Shown here: positions 53,101 through 64,000 of the stretch, one piece after another
How positions within the stretch are numbered: the first letter of the stretch is position 1
Layout: each line of letters begins with the position of its first letter
Assembly (NCBI RefSeq): GCF_021155765.1
Contig: NC_060114.1
Location: 15,943,501-16,007,500, forward strand
From: Diprion similis
Taxonomy: Eukaryota > Arthropoda > Insecta > Hymenoptera > Diprionidae
Length of the DNA: 64,000 nucleotides
Reading direction: 5' to 3'
Notes under the pieces: generated by a model
The model's database searches: none
Told to the model about the DNA's origin: nothing
The model's input: the letters and a program-made list of their open reading frames with translations, nothing else
Translations under genes and position numbers: made by a program

Positions 53101-54364
53101 TCAAAACGCGCATGCAGTCAGTTCTTTGCTTATCCTCACATCCATTCGTGATACTTGATGCAGTGAAACTCGACTTAGGGATGAACGAAACTTCATCGCT
53201 GTCTGACACCAGAAGTTGGAAGAAGAGAAGAAACCGTCTAAAAATTCTCCAATTATCGAAACGAATCCAAGCAAACTAGAGCAACACAAGATAAGACATC
53301 AATAATTCTGATAAAAGATTTTGCAATTGGATTCTTCGAAATTAGTTTACTTTGTAGTTTTTTTCATGCGATTTTAGGGTTTTCAGCTCGTTTTGCTCAC
53401 TGATCAGACATTTCCATTCACTCAGGCGATAGCTGTTTGTACAAACTTTTTCCAAAGATCTCTGAATAGCTATAAATTTTAAATAAAATAAGCCCAAACA
53501 CACGGCAATGGATCCAAAACACCAGGGTTTAATCATTTCGAACTTCCTAATTGCAAAATCTTTTCTCAAATCGTTGATACTTCAACTCGTGCTGCTCAAA
53601 TTTGCCGAAATTTTGTGTCTGTGACACAATATTGATTTCAATTCATTCCTATCTATTCATTATTATAGACCCAGTAACTTTGTTGGAAGTTTAAACGGTT
53701 CATCTGTTTTCCAAACTTCTCATTCCATCGTGTTCGACCGATTCATCCTTAACGTTGTTACGAGCAAGCAAGTAGGACAACCTCGTTTCGAGAAAGACTC
53801 TTCCCGGGTTGAATTAACGACTTCGAGCGAAAAGCGAGGTCCCCAACTGACCTTGAATGACCTCCGGCAAGCTTCGGGATCCAAAACGACTCCCACAGGA
53901 CTCTTAATCACTCTAAACAGCTTCTCAGACTCCCACCAGGAGCGCCAACTTTTCTCATGGCTCTTGGCTTTTACCCCATTATGATTTTCCCCTGACTATT
54001 CAATGACCGTCACATACTTCGGTGGTGTTTCCACCCACCTGACACCGAGTGCTAAAACTTTGTACGTGTACCGATAAATGAACCTTTGCCCCGATCTTGC
54101 ATGGATGAAACCACGAGTTTCGATACCATCAAGAGTCAATTCGCAAGCGAGACAAACCCCTCGTCTGGATGTAATTAGCATGGGTCTCTCGTGACAATGG
54201 GTACCATGTAGGAAACACACATACCCACCAATTCTTGGATACGACGAGAGAACTTTTCGAGACAATGACACCTGCTACGGCCGGAATCATTACTCGGCAG
54301 CGTCATTGTCATTTGGAAATTACACTACCCTTAGTTCCATTCGCCTCGAAACAGAGAAATAGAT

Positions 54365-54397
<33 letters not shown>

Positions 54398-57300
54398 AAG
54401 CAAATGGGGGTCGCATCCTGCAGGGACTCTACTTTTCCTGCAAGTTTCGGGGCGCGTCTGCAAGGAATATTCTAATTTCCGTTTTCAATGTTTGATAAGC
54501 CTCCTGTGACGGCTTTTGGCAGTCTACCAAGTTTATTTATGCTCCCCTTCCTGCAGACTTCTGCGACGAATTAGAGCACACCAGACTCTGGTCGAACGGT
54601 TCGTACGGGATCGTCAAACGGGCATACATTCTGAACGATTCCGAGATGCTGACCCTTCTTATCGAGCATATCAAATTAGGGAAGATGACAGAAGCAGGGA
54701 ATCAAGATGTTCTTACATGGCTCGCACGGAATCGTCAATTCGCCGCGTAGTTTTCCCCGCTCACCGTCAATGCCGCAGTGAGAACGGAATAATGTCCATT
54801 GTGATTCTTCCCTCCGGGGTGTTTGAGGATGATTCAAAGACATATCGAGTCATCGATGCAGATCCAATGCTCAAAGAGTCTTTCGACTGAAAAGAATAAC
54901 AGAATGAGGATGAAGAGGAAAGGAAAAGAAAAAATAACCTTTTCCCATTTATTCTCCGGTCGTGGGCATTGAATTTTCATGAAAGGTGTCACCGGCACGC
55001 TGGGCTCTATTTTACCTGAATTTTTCAGAAAACCGTATAGGAAAGAAATGGATTAAAAAAACATTACCCACCATTTTGCCTAAGGTAGACACAGTGAACA
55101 CAAGTCGAAGGCCCACCTACAGGTTCGGTTTCTTACACTCCTGGGGTAGCCAGCGGCTCGAATCCCCGTCCCTGGGGGTTTTTCACGCCCCTGCACATAT
55201 GTTTACAGTCGTATAAATACGTCAGCCTGTTTTATTCAAGCTTAGATGGCTCTGCACCGCCTTCCGAGATTTTCCCAAGATCATGAAAACGCTGCAGCTC
55301 TACTACTGTAATATATATATTTTAAATAAAACAAGATCACATTGGAGGAACAAATTTGCTGGCGTTGAAAAAATAGTATAAACTCGCTATTTTTAGGCTG
55401 AGCGTAAGCTCGCGATATGAGTCGTAATCGAATATTGCAAATACGCGAGGCGAAAATACCGTTGACTCTTTGTTACACATGATTCTTTATACTATAGCAA
55501 AAGTATGTTACCCGTAACTTCACGGTGAACGAAATTGAGGTTAGTTTGCAACTGCGCATGCGCGGATTATGTTCAGAAAAGACGACTTTCAACTCGTAGG
55601 ATTTAAAAATCTCTTTATTCTACTCTGCGTATGCGCAGTCGTTAGTCACTCCCGCGATCGCTAAGACAGTTACTTTACCTACCGAACACAAGCAAGAAAA
55701 ACGACATAAAGATGCTTCCGTTTCTATAGGAATAATATTTTCCCACTGAAAATACTTCGAAGCTTCGAGAAGCTTCCTTACTGAACTTTAGTTTCTCAGC
55801 TATATTTCGGTTCGAGATCTGTATGACTCTATAACACACGTACCGTGGGAATTGGATTGTACGACGGGATGCAGCACATGCATTTGAATTCTTCCGTTAC
55901 CTGCGGATAAACGGAACACTGTATAAGGCACACAAAACTACTTGGCGGTAGCTTTCGACGTGCGGTGGAGAATTTCTAAAAGTCTGAAGCACACGGCTAT
56001 GTGTTAAATCGAGGAAATTTGAAAAAGGATATGGCAAGTAAGAAAAACAAAAAATGAAGATGAACGAAAAAAACGAATGCAATAAAACATTGGGACGGAG
56101 CCAACTGGCTTTTATCCAACCAATCCGTTCTCAGACTTTTATATATATGTATATATATATATATATATATTATGTATAATATTCAACACGGACCTGCAGC
56201 TATATATATACATATATATATACGTGTTCAGGGTAAATATTATACGAGCACGAGTATAACGTTGCGATGATAATTTTCTTTCCAAAATCCTTGGAGTTTC
56301 CAATTTCTGCGAAAGTGTAGAAAGTTTTAGCTACTTGAAGATGCACGTAAAACGTGATAAATTTTTTTCTCGATTCACTGCTGCAGTGCGGACGAGGGCT
56401 TTGACGGTACTTATCCGACGAACGTTGTCGTCAAGAGCAACGGCACCTGCCTCTACGTACCTCCAGGTATATTTAAAAGTACCTGCAAGATAGACATCAC
56501 GTGGTTTCCCTTCGACGATCAACGATGCGAGATGAAATTTGGCTCATGGACCTACGACGGTTTCCAGGTAAGAATTTCGAACTTCAAGTCAAGGATTTAT
56601 TCCTTTTTCTTTTAGGTTCATAAATATTTTAGACACGTTTTTATTAGACTCCCATTCATTTTTTTTTTTTTTTTTTTTTTCTTTTTCCTTTTCCAATTCT
56701 CGACTAGATTGTGATAGTGTCGATGCGGAGAAGTTTATACTTCCGAAAGTATACTCCAATCAAACTCTCCTTTCTTTGGTGGAGAATTTTTACATCCCTG
56801 GCAACTTTTTGTCGGCGCTAAAACTGCTTACCGAAGCTCCACCGAAAGAGAGGATAAGAAAAGAGTCGAAACTGTGAAAAAGGTTCGAAGTCAGCCGTAA
56901 CAGCCGTTGAATTTTTCTTTTCTTTTATCGTTTTTGTGATACCCAACTAAAACTCCGTTCAGATTCCAGTTTCTCGATCCGATATAAATTTTTGATTGTT
57001 CGGTAGAAGTATTAAAAGCCAATTTATGGACACCCAAGGTGTGTCTGTGTGTGTGTGTGTGTGCAAAGCTTGCCAGTTGTTATTCAATTGGGATCGAAGG
57101 AACTGGGTCAACGAATAAATGATATTTGAACTGACGTCCTGGACAAACTTACAAGGTGGAATGAGAAAATTGTTTTCTTAGTCTTTGCTTCTCACTCTCA
57201 CGCCTTTTCTTTTTCAACACCCGTCTCCTTCACCGACTAGCTCAAGCTAGCTACCGAGTCGATTATTACTTCGCCCGGTAGCTAGGAGCGACTCCTCGAT

Positions 57301-60300
57301 TAGTGAATACCTTCACACCCGCCTACGCGAACTGGAAATGGACAAATTGAATTTCTTCGGGAAAGTTCAAGAACGGTGAGTGGGCCGATCAAATTCCCAT
57401 TAAACTCAGTCAGCCGGTCAATTTCGCTAATGCACCGCCTATGATGGGGCGATTCATTGAGAAGGAAAGCCAGCATGACCTTTCTACATAAATGTATCCA
57501 AAGTAAAAACATACTTAAAGAAAAGTTCCACCACCCCTCTAAGTTTTTTTCTCATACTCTTTCCACGGTACACGTTTTCTTCTGATCCTCCATCCGTTAC
57601 TCCGCTTCATTCTTCAGTGGGTTACATTGAATGCGTTGTGTCCTGCTGCGGCTAAGCCGAGAAAAATAAGCTGCGATAAATCCGTTTATATCGTGTTCGT
57701 CCAAGCACTGGAACGACGCTCAATCATTTCTTGGACTTTCAGCTGGACCTGCAAATCCAGGACGAGGCTGGGGGTGACATAAGCAGCTTCATCACGAACG
57801 GGGAATGGGACCTTCTCGGTGGGTACATCAGATCCCTCTTCAACTTAGTTTTTATCCTTGTTGACCGTGGCATTAATGGCCTTCAGCCATCGCTCCCAAC
57901 TTCTGGAATACTTGTCCCTATGGTACCAGCAACCTGCACGCACGTTCTGCTGAGAATGGGCGTATAAAGTATAACACTGACGTGTAGCATCATCCACTGG
58001 GGGGCCTAGAGGGACTGACACCAGTCGTAACTTCTCGACGGGATACGCGACCCTCTTGGCTTTTCCCGGGCTTACGTCGTCTGAATATATTTCTTCACGG
58101 TACCGCGTGCATATACCTATCTACCTTGTGCCGCCACTTTTCTCTCCCGATTTCACTTTTGCCCCGACGCCATCTTTCCCACCCTCCTATCCTATCAGCC
58201 TGCGAAAGTAGACCGATAGACCAACTGCTCCGCGGTCATTCGTCTTCGTCCGAGTCACCGAGAGACTAACACAACGCAAAAACTAAACGACATTTCCATG
58301 GATTTAATCAAAACGTCGCTCAAAAGAGATGACCGTACCTTATTCTCGTTCCTCTCATTCTTCTTTGTCTTTCTCCTTATCTTTCGCGTGGAAACGAGAA
58401 TTGAGTCGGTCTCTTAGTCTCACGAAACGACAAACAATTTCAAGCCACCTTCGGGCGAATTTCTTCGTTTATTTTTTGACATTAGAGTACCTTTTGCGCG
58501 TGAAAAGAAAAACCGCGGCTGCTTTTTTACGTTACCAACGGTTTGTCCTGTAACAGAGAAACGATGTCGGTTTTTAGGTGTACCTGGAAAGAGGAATGAG
58601 ATATACTACAACTGCTGCCCGGAGCCGTACATAGACATCACATTTGTTGTTATAATAAGGAGACGCACCCTCTACTACTTTTTCAATCTAATCGTGCCCT
58701 GCGTTCTGATCGCCAGCATGGCCGTTCTCGGCTTCACCCTGCCTCCCGACTCCGGGGAGAAACTTTCTCTGGGTGAGAATACGTTACATAATATTATGTC
58801 TACTGTAACGTTATTTTCTGCGGTTACTAATCACTCAGAGTCCATTAACCGTTATCCTATACCCAATCGATTTACAGGCGTCACCATTTTGCTGTCTCTC
58901 ACCGTCTTCCTCAACATGGTAGCGGAAACAATGCCCGCCACTTCCGACGCTGTCCCCTTGTTAGGTCAGTGTAAATCACGTAATTCTACACCAAGTGGAG
59001 CCGAGTGGCACTCTGATTCATTATTTGTTTTCAGGGACATATTTCAACTGCATTATGTTCATGGTCGCCAGTAGCGTCGTGAGTACGATTCTGATCCTGA
59101 ATTATCATCACCGGAACTCCGACACTCACGAGATGTCCGAATGGGTAAGTTAGAGAATCATTTATACAAATTATCCAACCCGTAGTAACCTTTCCTCTTA
59201 AACCATAAAACGTTGAAGAATATCTTTCCCCGTGATTGCTTGGAAATGAGCGATTTCAAAAATCAGACCCCTGATTCGATGCGAGGCTGATGGTCCGATG
59301 AAGACTCGGTTGAACCTAGTGATCTCGAATCAGGGTTGAGAACCAGTTCAAACCTGAAACTCCGAAGGTTTGAGAAACGGCCGGGGAATAACCCGGCAAA
59401 TTCCCAGACCTTCGAATCCTCGACGGCGATAGCCATGCTCGATTATAGACCTCGCCACATGTCTAACCTCAAAAGGTGCGAGTCGTTTTCCTCTACTGGC
59501 TTCCCTGTGTACTGCGGATGTCGAGGCCCGCCGACAAGGAGGAAAAGGAGACCCAGAAGTCGCAGAAGCCCTCGCCGGTGATGGGCTCCAGCAAGGCCTA
59601 CGGTGACCTCGAGCTCCACCAGCGGAGCAGCAAATCGCTTCTGGCTAACGTCCTCGACCTTGAGGACAACGCGCTCGCCTCTCACAATAACCTCCTGAAC
59701 AACGTCTACAGCACGCCAGGCCCCCACCACCCGGGGCATCCTGCGCACATGGGGGGCACCATCGGATCCATGGGCTCCATGGGCTCCATGGGGTCCATGG
59801 GACACGGGCACAGCCACGGACATGTCCACACGACGCCTCATCACCATCATCATCACGCCCACGCGGCACCCCCGAGCTCGACGCCGCATCATCAGCATCC
59901 GACACCCTACACCAGTGCCGCTGCCCACCACCATCAGCATCCCCAGGACGCGGGGCCTCCCCAAGTCGAGACAATACTGCAGAGCGCCTGCTTCTGCGCG
60001 AGATACGAGCTTATTCTCATTCTCAAGGAAATGAAGGTACGCTTTAATTTTTTAGTGCAGCTGTTTATTTGTTGAACTAATTTTTTGGTAATAGCTGCAG
60101 AGTTTTCTGGTTCTTCATGGTCTCTCAAATACATCGAAGTTTAAAAAATGTATTAAATTCATTCGTTTATTTATTGCAAAAATAGCACATGTAAACAAAT
60201 TGTGAAAATTTCTACTTTTCCATGAAAAAAGTATTTTCTGTTTATCTACCATGAAAATCCGAATAACAATTTTTATACAAATTTAATACATACCATAAAA

Positions 60301-63300
60301 TTTTACAGAATTTTTTTTTTATTTTAATTTTTATTATTTTTGTCTCTCCGCCAAATTGGATCGACCATTTTGAATTTTTAAATTTCGAGTTCAGATTCGT
60401 CATCAGTGACCCCAGAAAACCATGTAACATAAAGTTTAACAAAATTAAATAACTTTTTGAATTCACGTCCGCCATATTGGATTTTCAAGTTTCGAGTTCA
60501 GATTCGTAATCAGCGACCCCAAAATCCAATGAACGCACAATTTCAAGTGAATCGCATGTAAGGAAAAATGTATGCACAAAAGGGTTGAAGTTGTCGCAGG
60601 CCACTGGCAACCCGCCAAAATGTATATACTCTCCTCCAAGGACTTGATACGGGTCTTTTATCACCCGTTACAGGCGTCAAACGGTGATACAAGTTATAGA
60701 GGTCGATGCTTTTTCGTTGGTTACTATTTTCTCGTCCATTTTCCGCGGGACATAACCTCCATGGTCGAAAAGCCAAAACAGCAAATAATGAAACGAGTGT
60801 TGAACTGATTTACCAATCTATTCCGTTTGGAGTGATAAAAAATCTTCCAAAGCATAAAGTGATTGCTGTAATATGACGTAATGAGAAATTCAAAGGGTGA
60901 AAAGTAGCAAGCTGCAGATATGGAATATTTCGTAACAGATCGATCGTCTATAAATACTACAACATGTTAGTAAAAAACTATTTCGATAGGCATGTAAAAA
61001 ATAATGATCATCGATTTTTTTTCTTTAAAACAGCTAAAAAATTAATCTCGAAGTTATCTTACAATGGCCGGAAATATGATGTAAGCATGTAAAGATACTA
61101 CCTTACCCAAAAACATTGATCTCTATCGCTTGTATCGCCATCTGATTGTAACACTAGTGATTCAATTTCAGAATAATTTCCTTGTTCATCGCTGAAAAAA
61201 AATCGTCATTGGGCCTCAGTATAGCCAATTTTTTGCACATTTTTTTCTGATTTCGTTTTTACAGATAGAAGAAAATAGCCGCGAACCAAGTTATTCTGTT
61301 TATTTCGATCACCGCACCCCGCCGCAACCTTCTTGCTTAAAGTAAAATTCAAATCAATCCAGTTAATTTATTCCAACTAATGAATTTTCGATACGAGCTC
61401 AATTCAAAATGCTCCGATTTCGCGAACAGAAATAACCGAAAAAAAAAAAAAAAATCATTTACATTCTCGTGAAATCGTAGAAAAGGAAGCTTATAAAAAA
61501 TTCCTTCAATGCAGCTAAACGTAATTTAGACGTTTGCAAAGTTTCGCATAGACACAATTGAAATGAGAGAAGAAAACAACAAAATAATGCCGACAGAAGC
61601 TCAAAGGTATCGCAGCGTAGTTGTTTTTCGTCTTAAGGAATGCAGAATCCATAGGAAAACGAAGAAATTCAAAGATACTGAACTACTCCGAAACATATGT
61701 CCAATTATTCTCTGTGAAGTATCAATTTGCCGACGTCTGCAGTAAGGATGTAACATGTATATAACGTTCATAGCGAATACACCTAATGGAAACTAATACC
61801 CAGAGATATTCCTATCGGGTAAAATTTCATCAGGGTATATAATATTGTTCGTATACTTGAAGTCATACTTGATTCAAAGTTCAAACGTATCGATAGTCAA
61901 GTGATCTGTTATAAACTTATTTGGATTTTCGCTATCCAGCAACGTTTCCATCTCATTTATGTACCCATCGTTCCTCGATTACTCACACTCGGTTAACCGG
62001 CATGATGTGGCGTCTCTAAAAAACGAACGACACGGTCTCTGCTATTGGTAGGATAACGGATCATGAAGCACTCGGGTGCCCTGCAGCCTTACCTGGGCTG
62101 ACGGCTAATCGCAGTACAAAAGAAATATCGAACCTCGGCTCTGTCGGAGTCGCTTTTTATGTGCCACCGTCAGCTCGGTTCACATTGCCAAGCCAAACAG
62201 AGAGTCCAATAATCCGCATGCGTTGCAGCCGGGACTGATAGTTTTTCACTCGTTAATATGGGCCACCACGGTGTCGAAACGTGGTTGATTCCGATTTCTG
62301 TTTTACTGGCCTCAATTTTTTTTTTCATTTTTTTTTTCTATCCTCCGACCCGTTTTCTCTCTGCTTCCCACTTCGCTGCGGTGCTCCGTTAACACTACCG
62401 GGTGTATGGGGCATTCCGTGCCAACTAGAACACCCACTGCGATATTGATAAAAATTCACTGGGTGCAAGCACGGATCGTTGCCATTATAATTGCAGGGTC
62501 TTCGAGACGGTTTTTTTTTTTCCTGAAAAAATGAAAATTAGAAATAGAATCGACGGAGAAAAAGTGACGATATATTGTGGGATGAAATACGCCGACACTG
62601 TAGACCGTGGAAACGTTATTTTTATTATGGGATAAAAATAATCCAAGAGAAGGAGGGAAAATAGGATAGCACGAAATTGGTTCTTCGTCATTTTTCACTC
62701 CCGGGTAAAACCGCATTTCGAGATAATACGATAACGCGAAGAAAAGAAAGGAAGATATAGCGTCAAAAACGTCCGCCTTACCGTAGCTCTCCATCATTTT
62801 ATACGTATTTTCTACAACGGTGATAAATATATGCAAAAAAAAAAAATGTTTCGTTTTTCTTCTCTCTTCTTCTCTGTCCTCCATTCCTTCTTTCACTTTT
62901 TTCATTTCACTCCTTCTTACTTCCGGAAAATAGTGTATTAGCTGCACAGATAGCTGCTAGCTGACACAAATGACATCTGTGCACAAATCGCATAAGAAAA
63001 TCCGAGATATGTACGAAGAGAATGTACATACAATACAGTATGGTGGCTGGTTGGCTCGCAAAAAAATCAGATGACACGGAAAGCCTTTACATGCCGTATA
63101 TATGTATACACTTTTATGAATATTTCATCCGACCTTTCACGAACTTTCAGCTTTCTACCTTACAAGTTTGACGAGTACCAATATATTTTCGTTTGTCCTA
63201 TGGTGAATATCATAATGTCATGTGACAGGGTTTTTGGAACGAGGCAAAGTTTTTTTTTTTTCTTTACGTCTTGCTTTTATGGCCATGATTCTTTCAAAGG

Positions 63301-63541
63301 TCAGTCAAGTTTCATTAAGTTTTAGGTTAGAATTTATTATAATCTGGATTGCTTCCCTCTGCTCTTGTTACAGGTAATAACGGATCAGCTGAAGAACGAC
63401 GACTTGGAGAAGAAGGTGAGCAACGATTGGAAGTTCGCAGCGATGGTGATCGACAGGATGTGCCTAATAATATTTACCCTGTTCACGATCATCGCCACCA
63501 TCACCGTCCTATTCTCAGCCCCTCATATAATCGTCACGTGA
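30042..63541 (+). CDS. nAChRalpha7: Nicotinic acetylcholine receptor alpha subunit, alpha7-like
   Basis: This subunit of a pentameric acetylcholine-gated cation channel acts in the neuronal membrane. Coding exons: 30042-30087, 34416-34558, 45305-45349, 48894-49003, 56387-56567, 57743-57818, 58578-58772, 58878-58964, 59035-59144, 59476-60036, 63374-63541; all phases match and give 573 residues. Signal peptide [16 protein letters not shown], split by intron 1; Cys loop C148 to C162 ([15 protein letters not shown]); vicinal cysteines YYNCC (C213, C214) mark an alpha subunit. M1 is [18 protein letters not shown]2 follows GEKLSLGV; M4 lies in the last exon, ending SAPHIIVT. The M3-M4 loop has GSM repeats and a His-rich stretch. 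The sequence belongs to the insect alpha5/alpha6/alpha7 group. Alpha7 is the best guess, but alpha5 is not excluded. Introns 2 and 4 are 10.7 and 7.4 kb. Start is the ATG opening the signal peptide. Confidence 0.93.
32789..32811 (+). repeat. Homopolymer run of 23 G
   Basis: An uninterrupted G run follows an A run in receptor intron 1. It is expected to be length-variable and able to form G-quadruplex. Confidence 0.9.
33291..33452. repeat. Long imperfect inverted repeat (hairpin) in receptor intron 1
   Basis: Left arm 33291-33363 pairs with right arm 33384-33452 over about 70 bases with roughly ten mismatches and small gaps, around a 20-base loop. Conserved blocks in both arms include GCCTGCATTTCGGCAACT, ACCGATCG and TTTGTCTCGC. 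A further copy of the outer motif AAATGCAGGCGGAT lies at 33485-33498. A foldback element or hairpin RNA is possible. Confidence 0.7.
38249..38383. repeat. Imperfect inverted repeat with CCAAT boxes in receptor intron 2
   Basis: The first 36 bases from 38249 and the last 36 up to 38383 are reverse complements at about 28 positions. Both contain CCAATC/GATTGG and an AGAGCG end motif. Pairing resumes near the centre (GCGTCTCGAA with TTCGACGCG). This resembles the palindrome upstream of MED6. Confidence 0.5.
41660..41718. repeat. CA/CG dinucleotide microsatellite
   Basis: Alternating (CA)n with CG interruptions forms purine-pyrimidine alternation that could adopt Z-DNA. Confidence 0.85.
43850..44470. 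repeat. Degenerate minisatellite with 178-base higher-order unit
   Basis: Units of about 60-65 bases recur with the motifs GAGTCAGACGCGAG, GCGAGTAGTGA, TCAGGCGGAGAG and GGCTAATCGGAGTCAG. The stretch from 44171 recurs at 44349 with only a few changes over about 84 bases, giving a 178-base period. Copies become more diverged to the left, where only fragments remain. Confidence 0.75.
46591..46607 (+). repeat. Homopolymer run of 17 C
   Basis: An uninterrupted C run in receptor intron 3, in contrast to the G run in intron 1. Confidence 0.9.
48631..48730. repeat. Dispersed repeat copy (CCGCCATATTGGAT family)
   Basis: The copy has TCCGCCATATTGGAT and TCCGCCATCTTGGATTT, followed by AATTTTCAAATTC and ATCAGTGACCCTAAAAATC. 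The same ordered blocks occur at 60345-60530. Confidence 0.55.
49004..56386 (+). other. Receptor intron 4 (7.4 kb)
   Basis: No exon or transposase was recognised. It contains TA-rich runs (49756-49790, 56135-56170), a GGGGCATTCCGCGCCAACT repeat at 52722-52740, a foldback at 53312-53570, a GA run at 54367-54393 and paired TGCGCATGCGC-type motifs at 55551 and 55624. The open frame 54516-54890 resembles nothing I know. Confidence 0.45.
53312..53573. repeat. Foldback element in receptor intron 4
   Basis: AAAAGATTTTGCAATT at the left end is matched exactly by AATTGCAAAATCTTTT at the right end, and TTCGAAAT/ATTTCGAA extends the pairing to 25 of 30 positions. The interior (about 200 bases) has weaker internal pairing. 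It may be a small inverted-repeat transposon relic. Confidence 0.5.
56568..57742 (+). other. Receptor intron 5
   Basis: It holds a T run (about 56659-56680) and a short (TG)n at 57043-57062. No exon was recognised, although receptor exons of this family are sometimes duplicated. Confidence 0.5.
57819..58577 (+). other. Receptor intron 6
   Basis: About 760 bases between the loop-C and M1 exons. I see no coding sequence, repeat or duplicate exon. Confidence 0.5.
60037..63373 (+). other. Receptor intron 10
   Basis: No exon was recognised. It contains two tandem copies of the CCGCCATATTGGAT-type repeat (60345-60530), a GGGGCATTCCGTGCCAACT copy at 62408-62426, and several A or T runs. Confidence 0.5.
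60345..60530. repeat. Dispersed repeat, two tandem units
   Basis: Two units about 118 bases apart each carry a CCGCCA..TTGGAT block, TTTCGAGTTCAGATTCGT and ATCAGYGACCCC. They match the order of blocks at 48631-48730. Confidence 0.6.
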
Positions 63542-64000
63542 TTCGGAGGGATTCACGATCGTCGTCGGTGTTGGATAATAATAATAATAATTAAAAACGA
63601 AACGGAGATATCGAAGGAATATCGTTACTACTGCCGCTGCTGCGATTCCACGAATGAATATTACATCCATTTGCAATTAGACCGCGGTAAATGGATCGTA
63701 AAATGCCCTGCGCGCCGTATTTGTTGTACATGAATTTTTTACGCTTGACAAAAGTGTCGTTTATTATTCGATTTTATCTCGCGATACCCCAACTTTAATA
63801 CACTTAACACACACACACACACAGACACACACATACACACACACACCGTGCCCAAGCGTTGCAAATGCCGCATCGCAGGTTGTCGAACTTTCGCTTTTCG
63901 AATTCAATTTTTCCCCATGTAAAACGCATAGAAATACTGTAATATTACATCTAGATAAGAAAACAAGAGAAAGAAAACGATGCGATGAAACGGGCCAAAG
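63542..64000 (+). other. 3' UTR region of the receptor gene
   Basis: Follows the receptor stop. It has an (AAT)n run at 63576-63592 and a (CA)n microsatellite near 63806-63846. No polyadenylation signal was seen before the window ends. Confidence 0.5.

Noticed and set aside
54516-54890. Plus-strand frame of 124 codons
   Set aside because: Starts with TTG, has no recognised motif, splice support or composition typical of the real exons.
1-64000. Transposase, reverse transcriptase, CRISPR or viral genes
   Set aside because: No catalytic motif or repeat-spacer pattern of these kinds was seen on either strand.

Overview
The window looks like nuclear DNA of an insect. It has short GT-AG introns in most genes, AT-rich intergenic sequence full of microsatellites, an insect-type nicotinic receptor gene and the p38-pathway kinase kinase known as licorne in flies. 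A hymenopteran such as a sawfly would fit, but that is inference from general gene structure. No prokaryotic, viral or CRISPR sequence was recognised.

Layout: (1) 817-2012 (+) is the Mediator subunit MED6 in five exons, with a striking CCAAT-bearing palindrome upstream. A possible Cys-rich exon lies antisense in its 3' region. (2) 2983-3509 (+) is an unrecognised two-exon single-pass membrane protein. (3) 3967-5238 (+) is a four-exon aquaporin with an unusual selectivity filter. (4) 6521-8876 (-) is a MAP kinase kinase 3/6 (licorne) in six exons, tail-to-tail with the aquaporin. (5) 11531-18822 (+) is an N4BP2-type protein of about 2187 residues with CUE, P-loop kinase, DUF1771 and Smr regions, mostly in one 5.4 kb exon. 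(6) 21075-24376 (-) is a MOK-type kinase in about eleven exons, convergent with N4BP2. (7) 30042-63541 (+) is an alpha7-like nicotinic acetylcholine receptor subunit of 573 residues in eleven coding exons spread over 33 kb.

In all gene models except the uncertain MOK tail, every exon junction keeps frame and uses GT-AG sites, and the joined protein matches the usual family length and motifs. The exon coordinates come from reading the sequence by hand.

The non-coding DNA holds several long imperfect inverted repeats (hairpins) near 0.6, 20.3, 33.4, 38.3 and 53.4 kb. It also has a GGGAGA hexamer array, a degenerate minisatellite with a 178-base higher-order period, two dispersed repeat families seen twice each, and a cluster of CGATTAATCG palindromes around receptor exon 2. 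The genes do not form one pathway. Two kinases, a ubiquitin/nucleic-acid repair-type protein, a transcription factor subunit, a channel and a neurotransmitter receptor simply lie side by side.
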